Shown here: positions 33,231-42,539 of the stretch, one piece after another
Layout of the letters: the number at the start of each line of letters is the position of its first letter
Numbering within the stretch: position 1 is the first letter of the stretch
Source: Solobacterium sp.
GTDB lineage: Bacteria > Bacillota_I > Bacilli_A > Erysipelotrichales > Erysipelotrichaceae
DNA length: 44,386 nucleotides
Reading direction: 5' to 3'
NCBI GenBank assembly: GCA_017459725.1
Contig: JAFUCL010000061.1
Location: 1 to 44,386 of the forward strand
Translations under genes and position numbers: made by a program
Notes under the pieces: generated by a model
What the model was told of the DNA's origin: nothing
Databases searched by the model: none
Seen by the model: the letters and a program-made list of their open reading frames with translations, nothing else

Positions 33231-36173
33231 ATGTTTCTGAAACGTATAGAAATGCAGGGATTCAAGTCATTTGCTGATAAGACAACGATATCCTTTGAGC
33301 ATCCGATCACCGGTATTGTAGGTCCGAACGGATGCGGCAAAAGCAACATTTCGGATGCGGTCAGATGGGTTCTTGGTGAGCAGAGTGCGAAACAGATGCG
33401 CGGCGAGAGGATGAATGACGTCATCTTTGCCGGCAGCGCTGACAGACGTATGCTGAATCTGGCGGAAGTAACGCTGGTTTTTGACAATTCGAATCACATA
33501 CTGAATTCGGATAAGGATGAGATAGAGGTTACCAGAAGGCTGTACCGCGATTCCGGCGATGCCGAATACATGATCAACCGGTCGAATGTACGTCTGCGTG
33601 ACATCGTGGATCTGTTCCTGGATACAGGTCTTGGAAAAGATTCACTGAGCATTATCAGTCAGGGTAATGTCATTTCCTTTGCGGAAGCGAAACCGCTCGA
33701 CCGCAGAGGAATTTTTGAGGAAGCAGCCGGTGTAGCCAAATACAAGAAGAGAAAACTGGAATCTCTTTCAAGGCTTGCCCGCACCAAAGACAATCTGGAT
33801 CGCAGCCAGGATATCCTGCTGGAGCTGGAAAAGCAGGTTTCACCGCTGAAACGGCAGGCCCGCAAAGCCGAAATCTACCGTGAAAAGAAAAAGCGTCTGG
33901 AAGAAATCGAAATTACGGTTCTGGTGCAGGAAATCAACGAGATGAACGCATCCATCGAAGACGCAAAGAAAACGCTCTTTGATATTGAAACAAAGACACA
34001 GATGTATTCGACGAATATCCAGATCAGCGAAGGCAAGATCCAGGAAGAACGCCGCAATGCATCACTGCTGGATCGTGATATCAGTTCACTGCAGGATGAT
34101 TTCCTGCAGAAGACCAATGATATTTCCGCCCTCGAAGCAAGACGCACCGAGATGGATGAAAGACGCAAGTACATCATTGAAACCGGTAACCGTGAGCAAA
34201 GAGCGAAGGAAACCAGGGAACTGATGGAAGCAGCCAAAGTCGAGTATGATGACAGACGTGAACGTCTGGAAGCTTTGAATACAGAACTGAAACTCGACAG
34301 TGAGAAGCTGAACCAGATCGTGCAGAATGCATTTGATCTGCAGAATGAATATGAGCAGGCACAGGCAATGCTGCGGAGTCTGCAGAACCAGAAAGCATAT
34401 CTGGACAATCTTCTGCGTGATCCTTTCTCAAGACAGGCAGGAACAAAGTCTGTCATGGACAACAAACAGGCACTGCACGGTATTCTCGGTGTCATCGGAC
34501 AGGTCATTGTTTCCGAAAGCGGATATGAAGAAGCTATTTCGGAAGCACTGGGCGGTGCGATGTACAACGTTGTTACAACGGATGAACAGGCAGCCCGTGA
34601 TGCCATCCGCTTCTTGACCCGCAACCAGGGCGGACGTGCTACATTCCTGCCGCTGACGGTCTGTCAGCCGCACTGGGTTTCCCGTGAAGCCAAAGTCATC
34701 TGTGAGAATACCAAGGGGTATCTCGGCACAGCTGCTGACTTTGTCAACTATGATCCGAAATTCCAGCCGGTTGTGGACAGCCTGCTGCAGAATGTTCTGG
34801 TGGCAGATACACTTGAAAACGGCAACCAGCTTTCGGCACTGACCAACCGCGGATACAAGATCGTTACCCTCAACGGTGAAGTCATTCACCGCGGCGGTTC
34901 AATGACCGGCGGTAAAGCCAGACACAGCACCACGATCGTAACTGCCCAGAAGGAAGCAGAAACGATCAGACAGTCCATCGATGCCCAGAGTGCAAGGGTG
35001 GAACTTGCAAGAAAGAATCTCGATAAGGTAACCGGTGAGCGTGAAGCGCTGACCAGAGGCATGCAGCAGAAGCGCATTGCCGCAGCTTCCCTGGAACCTG
35101 TTGTGGATGCCAAGAAAGCAAAATACGATAAACTGCGTGATGATCTCGCTCTGCTGACACCGGATACAGGTGTACAGGAAGAAGGGGAAACAGAGATCGA
35201 TGATACGATCCTGCAGCTGAATAAATCATATTCCGAACGTGACAGCATTGTTGCGGATATGAAGGCAAAACGTGAACAGCGTGCTGCCCTGAACCAGGAT
35301 ATTGAGCGTAAAGAAGCCCAGCTGCGTCAGCTGCGCAAGGACCATGAGCGTGCGGTTGCCAGTGCGAATGCGATCCGTATTGATCAGGGACGCATTGAAA
35401 CACGCATGGAAAACAACCTGCAGAGACTTGCTTCCGAATACCAGCTGACCTATGAATTTGCACAGACCAAGGTATCCGGGGAACCGGTAGAGAATGCCAG
35501 GGAAGAAGTGCAGCAGCTGCGTGCGGAGATCGAACGTCTCGGCAATATCAACATGAATGCGCCGGAAGAATACAACGAAGTCAATGACCGCTATGAGACA
35601 CTGAAACAGCAGATCCAGGAACTGACGGAAAGCCGTGACAAGATTCTGGCCGCCATTGATGATATGGACAGAGTCATGACCAAGCAGTTTAAGGAAATGT
35701 TCGACAAGATCAACGGTGAGTTCAACGATATCTTCAGAGCACTGTACGGCGGCGGCAAGGCCAGACTGATCCTGGAAGATCCTTCCGATATTCTGAATAC
35801 GGGTATTGATATTGATGCCCAGCCTCCGGGAAAATCCGTCCAGAACAATATGCTGTTCTCCGGCGGTGAGAAGAGTCTGATTGCGCTCTGTGTTCTGTTC
35901 GCAATTCTGAAGGTAAAGCCGGTTCCGCTGGTTATCCTCGATGAGGTTGAAGCAGCGCTTGATCCGGGCAATGTTGAACGCTTTGCCCAGTATCTTCATA
36001 ACTATACCCACCAGACCCAGTTCATCATCGTTACCCATCGTCCCGGTACAATGGAAAATGCAGATGTGCTGTACGGTGTTACGATGCAGCATCAGGGTGT
36101 CAGCCAGATGCTTAAGGTTGAACTCAGGGATGCACTGGATCTTGCGGATCCCGAGACAGGAGCACAGGCATGA
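33231..36173 (+). CDS. smc: Chromosome segregation protein SMC, shortened coiled coils
   Basis: This 980-residue condensin ATPase has the N-terminal head with Walker A GPNGCGKSN (about residues 31-39) and the Q-loop region. The first coiled coil runs to about 410, the hinge spans about 415-560 (GILGVIGQVIVSESGYEEAI to GGSMTGGKAR), the second coil runs to about 800, and the C-terminal head has signature LFSGGEKSL and Walker B VILDEVEAALD. B. subtilis SMC is nearly 1190 residues, so each arm is roughly 100 residues shorter. The start at ATG 33231 follows AAGGAG. The stop overlaps the ftsY ATG. rnc, usually just upstream, is absent. Confidence 0.96.
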   Translation: MFLKRIEMQGFKSFADKTTISFEHPITGIVGPNGCGKSNISDAVRWVLGEQSAKQMRGERMNDVIFAGSADRRMLNLAEVTLVFDNSNHILNSDKDEIEVTRRLYRDSGDAEYMINRSNVRLRDIVDLFLDTGLGKDSLSIISQGNVISFAEAKPLDRRGIFEEAAGVAKYKKRKLESLSRLARTKDNLDRSQDILLELEKQVSPLKRQARKAEIYREKKKRLEEIEITVLVQEINEMNASIEDAKKTLFDIETKTQMYSTNIQISEGKIQEERRNASLLDRDISSLQDDFLQKTNDISALEARRTEMDERRKYIIETGNREQRAKETRELMEAAKVEYDDRRERLEALNTELKLDSEKLNQIVQNAFDLQNEYEQAQAMLRSLQNQKAYLDNLLRDPFSRQAGTKSVMDNKQALHGILGVIGQVIVSESGYEEAISEALGGAMYNVVTTDEQAARDAIRFLTRNQGGRATFLPLTVCQPHWVSREAKVICENTKGYLGTAADFVNYDPKFQPVVDSLLQNVLVADTLENGNQLSALTNRGYKIVTLNGEVIHRGGSMTGGKARHSTTIVTAQKEAETIRQSIDAQSARVELARKNLDKVTGEREALTRGMQQKRIAAASLEPVVDAKKAKYDKLRDDLALLTPDTGVQEEGETEIDDTILQLNKSYSERDSIVADMKAKREQRAALNQDIERKEAQLRQLRKDHERAVASANAIRIDQGRIETRMENNLQRLASEYQLTYEFAQTKVSGEPVENAREEVQQLRAEIERLGNINMNAPEEYNEVNDRYETLKQQIQELTESRDKILAAIDDMDRVMTKQFKEMFDKINGEFNDIFRALYGGGKARLILEDPSDILNTGIDIDAQPPGKSVQNNMLFSGGEKSLIALCVLFAILKVKPVPLVILDEVEAALDPGNVERFAQYLHNYTHQTQFIIVTHRPGTMENADVLYGVTMQHQGVSQMLKVELRDALDLADPETGAQA

Positions 36174-37147
36174 ATTTCCTTGATAAACTGAAAAGTGTAT
36201 TTACAAAGAAAGACGACAAAGCCATTTACCTGAGCGGTTTCCAGAAGTCCAAATCAGCTTTCGGTGATCAGCTGAATGAAATGGCTTACCGTTACACGGA
36301 GATCAATGATGATTTCCTGGAACAGCTGACCATTGTTCTGCTGGAAAGCGATGTCGGCATTGAGACAGCTGACCTGATCTGCGAGCGTCTGAAGCAGAAA
36401 GCCGAAGAGTATCCGAAGATGAGTTTCCAGTGGGCTATGAGCTTCTTACTGGAAATCATGAAGGAACTCTATGAGGAAACCCCGGACAACAGCATTGTCA
36501 ACAATGAGAACGGTCCTACGGTGATCCTGCTTGAAGGTGTAAACGGAAGCGGCAAGACCACCACAGCCGCAAAGCTTGCGTCCATGTACAAGAAGCAGGG
36601 CAAGTCGGTTGTGTTTACGGCTGCCGATACATTCCGTGCCGGCGCCATCGAACAGCTGGCAGAGTGGGGACAGCGTCTGGATGTTCCGTGCATCAAGGGA
36701 CGTGAAAACGGTGATCCTTCTGCGGCAATCGTGGACGGCTGCCGGTATGCCAGAGAGCATAACGCCGATATTCTGATCTGTGATACGGCCGGTAGACTGC
36801 AGAACAAGCAGGGACTAATGGCTGAGCTGCAGAAGATGAACAGAGTAGCCGGTAAGGAAATAGAAGGGGCCCCGCACAATACCTGGCTTGTCATGGATGC
36901 TACAACCGGACAGAACGGTCTTTCACAGGCAAGGATCTTCAATGAATCCACCAAGATAGACGGCATCATTCTCACCAAGATGGACGGCACTGCCAAAGGC
37001 GGTATTGTCCTGGCCATCAAGAATGTGCTGCATCTGCCGGTATTGTTCCTGGGACTCGGTGAACAGCCGGAGGATCTCAGACCGTTTGATCTGGATTCTT
37101 ACCTGTACAGTATTTCCGAAGGTCTCGAAAATGCAGGACAGGATTAA
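36170..37147 (+). CDS. ftsY: Signal recognition particle receptor FtsY
   Basis: This 325-residue GTPase docks SRP-ribosome complexes at the membrane. The N domain is followed by the G domain with GVNGSGKTTTAAKLA (P-loop), DTFRAGAIEQL, DTAGRLQNKQGLMAEL, TKMDGTAKGG and GLGEQPEDLRPFD. The acidic A domain of the E. coli protein is missing, as usual in Firmicutes. The ATG overlaps the smc stop by four bases, and its end overlaps ylxM by 17. ffh does not follow ylxM here. Confidence 0.96.
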   Translation: MNFLDKLKSVFTKKDDKAIYLSGFQKSKSAFGDQLNEMAYRYTEINDDFLEQLTIVLLESDVGIETADLICERLKQKAEEYPKMSFQWAMSFLLEIMKELYEETPDNSIVNNENGPTVILLEGVNGSGKTTTAAKLASMYKKQGKSVVFTAADTFRAGAIEQLAEWGQRLDVPCIKGRENGDPSAAIVDGCRYAREHNADILICDTAGRLQNKQGLMAELQKMNRVAGKEIEGAPHNTWLVMDATTGQNGLSQARIFNESTKIDGIILTKMDGTAKGGIVLAIKNVLHLPVLFLGLGEQPEDLRPFDLDSYLYSISEGLENAGQD

Positions 37148-37457
37148 AATCAATTCATATCTGGACTTCTACGAGAGTCTTCTGACAGACAAGCAGAGAC
37201 AGATCTGCAGCATGTATTACAGGGAGGATCTTTCCCTGCAGGAGATTGCGGATATCGAAGGAACATCCAGGGCTGCGGTGCATGATCTTTTAAAACGCAC
37301 CAAAAACGAATTGTCACGCTTTGAATCACATCTGCATATGGTAGAATCTTATAGGAAACGTATGCAGTACTATACGCAGATTATGGAAGCAGGAAATTCT
37401 GAGATCAATAACCTGATACAGAAGTGCATAGATACTGAGGGAGGTAGTTATGAGTAA
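37131..37457 (+). CDS. ylxM: YlxM/p13 family helix-turn-helix protein
   Basis: This 108-residue protein has a sigma-70 region 4-like helix-turn-helix: LLTDKQRQICSMYYREDLSLQEIADIEGTSRAAVHDLLKR. The family is found next to ftsY and ffh and is thought to modulate the SRP pathway. I chose ATG 37131 because earlier in-frame codons lie deep in ftsY and encode no family sequence. It overlaps ftsY by 17 bases and ackA by 8. Confidence 0.87.
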   Translation: MQDRIKINSYLDFYESLLTDKQRQICSMYYREDLSLQEIADIEGTSRAAVHDLLKRTKNELSRFESHLHMVESYRKRMQYYTQIMEAGNSEINNLIQKCIDTEGGSYE

Positions 37458-38646
37458 AGTAATTTCCGTAAATTCTGGTTCATCATCCTTAAAATTTCAG
37501 CTGTTTGACATGCCGAGTGAGACTGTTCTCACAAGCGGACAGGCCGAGCGTATCGGTCAGAAGATGGGCACCTTCACAATCAAAGTAAACGGTGAGAAGA
37601 AGTCCATTGATATTCCGCTGCCTGATCATAAAGCGGCAGTTGAGCTTCTGCTGAAATCTCTGCTTGAAAACAAGATCGTTGACAGCCTTGAAGAAATCCA
37701 GGGTGCCGGTCACCGTATCGTCCAGGGCGGACCGTATTTCGACCAGTCAGTCGTTGTAGATGAAGATGTTGTCAGCAAAGTCTCTGAGCTTGCTGAACTG
37801 GCACCGCTTCACAATCCGGCTCACCTGGTCTGCTATGAAGCTTTCCGTAATGCACTTCCGCATATCGGACATGTATTTGTATTCGATACAGCATTCCATC
37901 AGACAATGGGACCTGAATCCTATCTCTTCCCGGTACCGTATGACTGGTATACACAGTACAAGATCAGAAGATACGGTGCACACGGAACCAGCCATCAGTA
38001 TGTCAACAGAAGAGCTGCTGAACTGATGGGCCAGGATGTCGGCAAACTGAACATGATCACATGCCACCTCGGCAACGGTGCTTCCATTACCGCAATCAAG
38101 GACGGCAAGTGCGTCAATACATCCATGGGTCTGACACCGCTCGGCGGTATCATGATGGGCACAAGATCCGGTGATATCGACCCGACCGTTGTCTTCTACA
38201 TGATGAAGAGACTCGAATGCACACCGGATGAGATGGATACATTCCTCAACAAGCGTTCCGGTATGCTCGGTATCTCCGGCATCAGCTCCGATGCCCGTGA
38301 TATCCAGGCTGCTGTTGATGCAGGCAATGAAAGAGCAATCCTGACCGTTAACCTGTATACAAACCGTGTTATCAACGTCATCGGCGGCTATTATATGCAG
38401 CTGGGTCATGTTGATGCCATCGTCTTCACAGCAGGTCTCGGTGAGAATGACTGCCTGATGCGTGAGCGTATCCTGAAGCATCTGGAAGAGCCGATGGGAC
38501 TGAGCATCAACTACGAGCTCAACAGCGGCATCAGAGGCAAGGAATGCTGCATCTCCAATCCGGATTCCAAGATTGCCGTCTATGTCATTCCGACAAACGA
38601 AGAACTCGTGATTGCGCGTGATACCTGCAGACTTCTCGGTCTGTAA
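37450..38646 (+). CDS. ackA: Acetate kinase
   Basis: This 398-residue enzyme interconverts acetyl phosphate plus ADP with acetate plus ATP, giving ATP in fermentation. Signatures: VNSGSSSLKFQLF at the N-terminus, FDTAFHQTM (catalytic Asp), YGAHGTSHQYV (His), CHLGNGASI and GTRSGDIDPTVV, with ENDCLMRERIL and NEELVIARDT near the end. The length is normal. A GGGAGG site precedes the ATG, which lies inside the ylxM end. No pta is visible nearby. Confidence 0.97.
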   Translation: MSKVISVNSGSSSLKFQLFDMPSETVLTSGQAERIGQKMGTFTIKVNGEKKSIDIPLPDHKAAVELLLKSLLENKIVDSLEEIQGAGHRIVQGGPYFDQSVVVDEDVVSKVSELAELAPLHNPAHLVCYEAFRNALPHIGHVFVFDTAFHQTMGPESYLFPVPYDWYTQYKIRRYGAHGTSHQYVNRRAAELMGQDVGKLNMITCHLGNGASITAIKDGKCVNTSMGLTPLGGIMMGTRSGDIDPTVVFYMMKRLECTPDEMDTFLNKRSGMLGISGISSDARDIQAAVDAGNERAILTVNLYTNRVINVIGGYYMQLGHVDAIVFTAGLGENDCLMRERILKHLEEPMGLSINYELNSGIRGKECCISNPDSKIAVYVIPTNEELVIARDTCRLLGL

Positions 38647-38647
38647 T

Positions 38648-39598
38648 ATGAACGCCGAAGAGTTTGTAAGCAAAATCAAACAATACGACAGAATAACTGT
38701 CTTCAGACACGAAAGACCAGACTGTGATGCCGCCGGCTCACAGTTTGGTTTCATCTCGTGGGTACGGGACAATTTTCCCGGAAAGAAGATCTATGCATTG
38801 GGGCAGGGAACCTGTACGCAGGGGGATTTCCCTCCCAATGATGAAGTAACGGATAATATTGTCAGGGGCAGTCTGGCTGTTGTTTTTGATACGGCCTCAC
38901 CGGACAGAATCGATGATGAGCGCTGGCAGCTCGCTGCTGAAGTCATCAATATTGACCATCATCCGGAACCGCAGCCATACGGAAATCTGTACCTGATAGA
39001 TACAGGTGCTGCAGCTGTCTGTGAGATCCTGACACGGCTTCTGGAAGAAACCGGATATCCGATATCACTGAGAACCGCAGAGTATCTCTACAGCGGTCTT
39101 CTTACGGATACCCTGTGTTTCCGGACATCCAATACAACGGCGAGAACCCTGGAAGCAGCTGCGCATCTGGCGGCATACGGGATTGATATTCCGGCCATCA
39201 ACAGGAAGCTGTTTGATCTCTCATACAGTGATTTCCGGTTTGCGTCATACTTCCGCAGCCGTACGGTGCTGTATACCGATGAGATTGCATATGTAAAGCT
39301 GCATATGGAAGACATGGCAAGATTCGGAGTCAACGGCAGTTCTGCACGGAATTTCATTGATGAAATCGGTCACGTCAGGGAGTTTGCGGCATGGTGTGCA
39401 TTCACGGAAAAAGAAGGATCTGACGGTCCTCTGTATGATGCTTCACTGCGCTCAAAAGAGATACAGATCAACGATATTGCGGCAGCCTACGGAGGCGGGG
39501 GACACCGCAATGCAGCAGGGGTGAAAGACCTCAGCGAGAGTGATGTTGACTCCCTGCTTGCGGCAATCAAAGACCGCCTTGCATCATCAAAAAAGTAG
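38648..39598 (+). CDS. DHH/DHHA1 phosphoesterase (NrnA-like)
   Basis: This 316-residue protein has HERPDCDAAGSQFG (motif I), FDTASPDR, the DHH motif in INIDHHPEP and the DHHA1 glycine loop GGGGHRNAAG near the C-terminus. NrnA enzymes degrade short oligoribonucleotides and dephosphorylate pAp; cyclic dinucleotide breakdown products are another option. Without N-terminal sensory domains it is not a GdpP. The start at ATG 38648 is one base after the ackA stop. Confidence 0.87.
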   Translation: MNAEEFVSKIKQYDRITVFRHERPDCDAAGSQFGFISWVRDNFPGKKIYALGQGTCTQGDFPPNDEVTDNIVRGSLAVVFDTASPDRIDDERWQLAAEVINIDHHPEPQPYGNLYLIDTGAAAVCEILTRLLEETGYPISLRTAEYLYSGLLTDTLCFRTSNTTARTLEAAAHLAAYGIDIPAINRKLFDLSYSDFRFASYFRSRTVLYTDEIAYVKLHMEDMARFGVNGSSARNFIDEIGHVREFAAWCAFTEKEGSDGPLYDASLRSKEIQINDIAAAYGGGGHRNAAGVKDLSESDVDSLLAAIKDRLASSKK

Positions 39599-39610
39599 TT
39601 TGCATTAGCA

Positions 39611-39639
39611 TGGACTAACAGTTCGTTCGATGGTAAAAT
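39611..39639 (+). promoter_or_regulatory. Promoter of the HU gene
   Basis: TGGACT (39611-39616) and TAAAAT (39634-39639) with a 17-base spacer; the -10 also has the TG extension. Confidence 0.75.
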
Positions 39640-39661
39640 TATCGGACATGGAGGAAATAAA

Positions 39662-39943
39662 ATGGAAGTTATTAACAAAAAAGATCTGATGGAGGTCATT
39701 GCTGAAAAGCACAATCTGACTAAGAAAGAGACCGGAGAGATCATTGATCTGCTGTTTAATACGATGGCTGAAGCTCTCAAAGACGGAAAGAGAGTCGATA
39801 TTACAGGTTTTGGTAAATTCGAAGTCAAGACCAGAGCATCCCGTTCCGGTATCAACCCGCAGACACATGAGAAGATTGAAATCGCTGAGTCCAAGATTCC
39901 GGGTTTCAAGGCTTCCAAGAGTCTGAAAGACCTGGTTCGCTGA
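39662..39943 (+). CDS. hup: HU-family DNA-binding protein
   Basis: This 93-residue nucleoid protein has INKKDLMEVIAEKHNLTKKE at the N-terminus, the GKRVDITGFGKFEVKTRASRSG core and the beta-arm INPQTHEKIEIAES with its Pro, then FKASKSLKDLV. It bends and wraps DNA. GGAGG precedes the ATG. It has its own promoter and a terminator, so it is a short independent unit. Confidence 0.96.
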   Translation: MEVINKKDLMEVIAEKHNLTKKETGEIIDLLFNTMAEALKDGKRVDITGFGKFEVKTRASRSGINPQTHEKIEIAESKIPGFKASKSLKDLVR

Positions 39944-39967
39944 TAACAGCTTTAAATCGGTTATAAT

Positions 39968-39990
39968 AAGAATACCTTCGGGTATTCTTT
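39968..39990 (+). terminator. Terminator after hup, directly before the next start codon
   Basis: AAGAATACC, loop TTCG, GGTATTCTT, then T/A-rich. A TATAAT lies just upstream (39962-39967). The hairpin ends only 5 bases before the next gene's ATG. Confidence 0.75.
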
Positions 39991-39994
39991 ATTT

Positions 39995-41023
39995 ATGAGA
40001 AGACGGACGAAAGAAAACATACGGACGGGCATTGCGGTTTTACTGGTACTGGCAGGATTCTATCTGCAGAGCATCAATGTATATGCAGGAATGCTGTGCA
40101 TAGCGGCAGGCATTCTGGTCTGTCCGTTTCCGAAAAGAGCCAAAGGAAAAGCAGTCAGAATTATTCTGTCTGCTTTGATCGTTATCGGTACATACCTCTT
40201 CTGGAAAGGGATACTGCCGTATTATCCGCACCGTGATGCGACCGGTACACTTCGTGTTCATTATCTTGATCTCGGCCAGGCAGAATGTGAATTCATTGAA
40301 CTGCCGGACGGGAAGTGCATGCTGATTGATTCCGGAGAGCTGGATCAGGGATCCCGGGTTGTTTCCTATGTTAAATCCTGCGGGTATACGTATATTGATT
40401 ATTTCTGCATTACACATCCGCATTCAGACCATATCGGCGGTGCACATACCGTACTTGCAGAGATGCCTGTCGGAAGGGTCATTTTAAACCCCATGCCGGC
40501 GAATCTTGTTCCGGACACATATTGTTACAGAAGCACACTGGAAGCCGCTCAGAAGCGCGGAAAAACCGTCGAAACGGCATATTACGGTCAGAATGATCTC
40601 TCCGGCAGCGATTACAGCATTGTGATCTATACACCGGATGAGACATTTGTGAATGATGATCTGAATATGTATTCCCTGATGATACGCATATCATACGGGA
40701 AGACAGCATATCTGTTTACCGGTGATGCCGGTATTGCGGAGGAAGAGAATATTATCTCCCAGCATGCCGATCTGCAGGCCGATGTCCTTAAGGTCGGTCA
40801 CCACGGATCAAATGACGCCACCGGCTATGCATTCATAGCGGAAGTGGATCCCGCATATGCAGTAATCAGTGTCGGCAAAGAAAACAAAAACTATCTGCCG
40901 CACGGAAAGCTGCTGTCCATCCTGGAAGGACGCGGGATTACGGTTTACAGGACGGACATGGACGGTACAGTCATCGTTTCGACAGACGGGTACAGGATAT
41001 CGGTTGAAACCGTAATACAGTAA
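39995..41023 (+). CDS. Membrane-anchored metallo-beta-lactamase protein, ComEC C-terminal domain-like
   Basis: This 342-residue protein has two or three N-terminal membrane segments (about residues 10-70), then an extracytoplasmic metallo-beta-lactamase domain: YLDLGQAECEFIELPDG, ITHPHSDHIGG (metal-binding HxHxDH), FTGDAG and LKVGHHGSNDA. This resembles the catalytic domain of ComEC, here free-standing and with a fuller HxHxDH motif than the comEC in this window. A role in extracellular nucleic acid breakdown or uptake is inferred. No ribosome site is visible; a hairpin abuts the ATG. Confidence 0.82.
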   Translation: MRRRTKENIRTGIAVLLVLAGFYLQSINVYAGMLCIAAGILVCPFPKRAKGKAVRIILSALIVIGTYLFWKGILPYYPHRDATGTLRVHYLDLGQAECEFIELPDGKCMLIDSGELDQGSRVVSYVKSCGYTYIDYFCITHPHSDHIGGAHTVLAEMPVGRVILNPMPANLVPDTYCYRSTLEAAQKRGKTVETAYYGQNDLSGSDYSIVIYTPDETFVNDDLNMYSLMIRISYGKTAYLFTGDAGIAEEENIISQHADLQADVLKVGHHGSNDATGYAFIAEVDPAYAVISVGKENKNYLPHGKLLSILEGRGITVYRTDMDGTVIVSTDGYRISVETVIQ

Positions 41024-41030
41024 TACACGG

Positions 41031-41841
41031 TTACTTCAAGGTGACGTATAATTCACAGGCTTTGATTGGCGCAAGGGCTTCAGCAGTCAGCGTAAATCCT
41101 GTATCTTCAGAAAACAGCATAATGATGTCACTGCCGCCGAAAAGGAAGTATCCGAGAGGATCTCCTTTTTTTACATGTGCACCCGGTACGACAGTATTCT
41201 CAAAATTGACGGAAGATACCTGGCACATACCGACGGAAACCACAGATGCAAGTGCACCGCTGTCCATCTGAATGATTACGACGTCTTTGGTTTCAATCAA
41301 CTGCCAGTCAATAGATTCAAAGAAGTATTCCTTACAGCGCTGCTGTTCCTTGTCATATACGATCACACCGCCGATAGCATCATTCTGTGGGATCTGCAGT
41401 ACTTACAGAATTGTTGGGTTCATAATACATGATGGAATTGTGATAATAACCCTTGTCAGCAAGCTCTTGCAGCGGCTGATCAAATATGAAGCAGAAACAG
41501 CCCATTGCCTAATCAATCCTGTCATAAAGGGACGTAAACCTGCCTGACAGACAGGTATTCCACGGCATCGATTTCGCGCTCCGGTACAGAACCTCATAAA
41601 CGGATGTCAGTGAATAAACAGGATTCATATCTCTTTCAGTTACTTCAGCAGCGGCCTGATCAACTGCTTTTTCAAATAATTACTTCAGCTCTGCATCCTT
41701 ATCGACCTATGCAACGAGTTCAGCAGTGATTTCACCGTATTCCGAACCAGTATTCGCAGCCGACGGGGAGGGGAGGCATGCACATAGAGGGAGCGCCAGA
41801 AGTATAAAAAATAATAAGAATCGTTTAATTATGTGTTTCAT
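41031..41841 (-). pseudogene. Broken lipoprotein phosphatidylserine decarboxylase-like gene
   Basis: Reading the minus strand from ATG 41841 gives a lipoprotein signal (MKHIIKRFLLFFILLALPLC, then AC) and an N-terminal region in one frame interrupted by TAG (41707-41709), TAA (41680-41682) and TAG (41509-41511). That frame ends at TGA (41380-41382). A different frame then gives a C-terminal piece from about 41410 to 41031 with HVKKGDPLGYFLFGGSDIIMLF, typical of the decarboxylase C-terminus (GGS cleavage site). The central catalytic part is missing. This is a dead gene with nonsense changes plus an internal deletion or frameshift. The family call rests on the C-terminal piece. Confidence 0.72.
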
Positions 41842-42189
41842 AAATAAGTATCCTAAATTCACATTATCTGCAGATTGCTGAAATTTAATTTCGAACAGCC
41901 GGTTTATACAAATAAGCTTCAATCAACAATAGGAAATCCAATAAATTAATAAATTCGTTGAATTTGCAACCGTAGCAAATACAAATAATATGTGAAATAT
42001 GTAACAAGTTTGTGAAAGAACAGGGCAGCCGGCAGCAAACAATAACATAGAAAAACAGTTATCAGTCTCCTGCATCGATTCAGAACACAATATCGCGTGT
42101 AATACACCGATAAATGCCTCTGAGCGGCAGCAATCGCATTCGAAATCAACCGGTCATCTCCACGCACGCTGGAGCACATAAATATGACG

Positions 42190-42345
42190 TACCGGCGTCC
42201 AGATCGTCGCTAGTGATGCGTTATACGAGAAAGCGGAAATATAATCGTCCGTGAGACGGCAGAAAATGATCTCTCAGAGGACGATGCATCATCCACGCTG
42301 CGGAAAGCTATCAAAAATGAGATATTAAATTATACAGATCAAAAA
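42190..42345 (+). pseudogene. Probable RNase J C-terminal remnant
   Basis: Two adjacent frames give GVQIVAS then CVIRESGNIIVRETAEND and LSEDDASSTLRKAIKNEI, ending LNYTDQK. RNase J proteins have a comparable order near the C-terminus: an IVSRG segment, a (V/I)RESG segment, then an acidic stretch and a (K/R)xxI(K/R)xxxxxY segment. The frame shift after GVQIVAS, the lack of a start codon and the missing rest of the gene mark it as decayed. The family match is by eye and modest. Confidence 0.38.
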
Positions 42346-42428
42346 CGGCTCTCAGAAGCTGGGAATGTTTCAGGAGCAAGACAGCCATTCATAACTCATC
42401 ATAGACCGCGTTTTCAGGACAATATATT

Positions 42429-42539
42429 AAAAGACACGCAAATACCGCAGATAATCGGATTTTACATCATACTTCGCATAATATATGTTATGCGATTTTT
42501 ATTTTACGCTGTTTTATGCGGTATTTATGCGTGTTTTCT
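42429..42539. repeat. Nested palindromic element (possible miniature element)
   Basis: The outer arms, about 20 bases each (42429-42449 and 42517-42539), are inverted copies sharing ACACGCA and AATACCGCA. Between them is a perfect 8-base stem TCGCATAA/TTATGCGA (42474-42495). A roughly 110-base segment with terminal inverted repeats looks like a miniature mobile element or a structured RNA/DNA element. No clear target duplication is visible. Confidence 0.5.

Noticed and set aside
39962..39967. TATAAT as promoter for the metallo-beta-lactamase gene
   Set aside because: No matching -35 or TG extension, and transcripts would start inside the terminator stem; left as uncertain.
41031..41841. Stop codon reassignment (TAG/TAA read as Gln)
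   Set aside because: All intact genes in the window use TAA, TAG and TGA as ordinary stops, and the gene also lacks its centre; decay explains it better.
41946..42179. Minus-strand protein of 77 residues
   Set aside because: No ribosome site, no family match and located in a decay zone.
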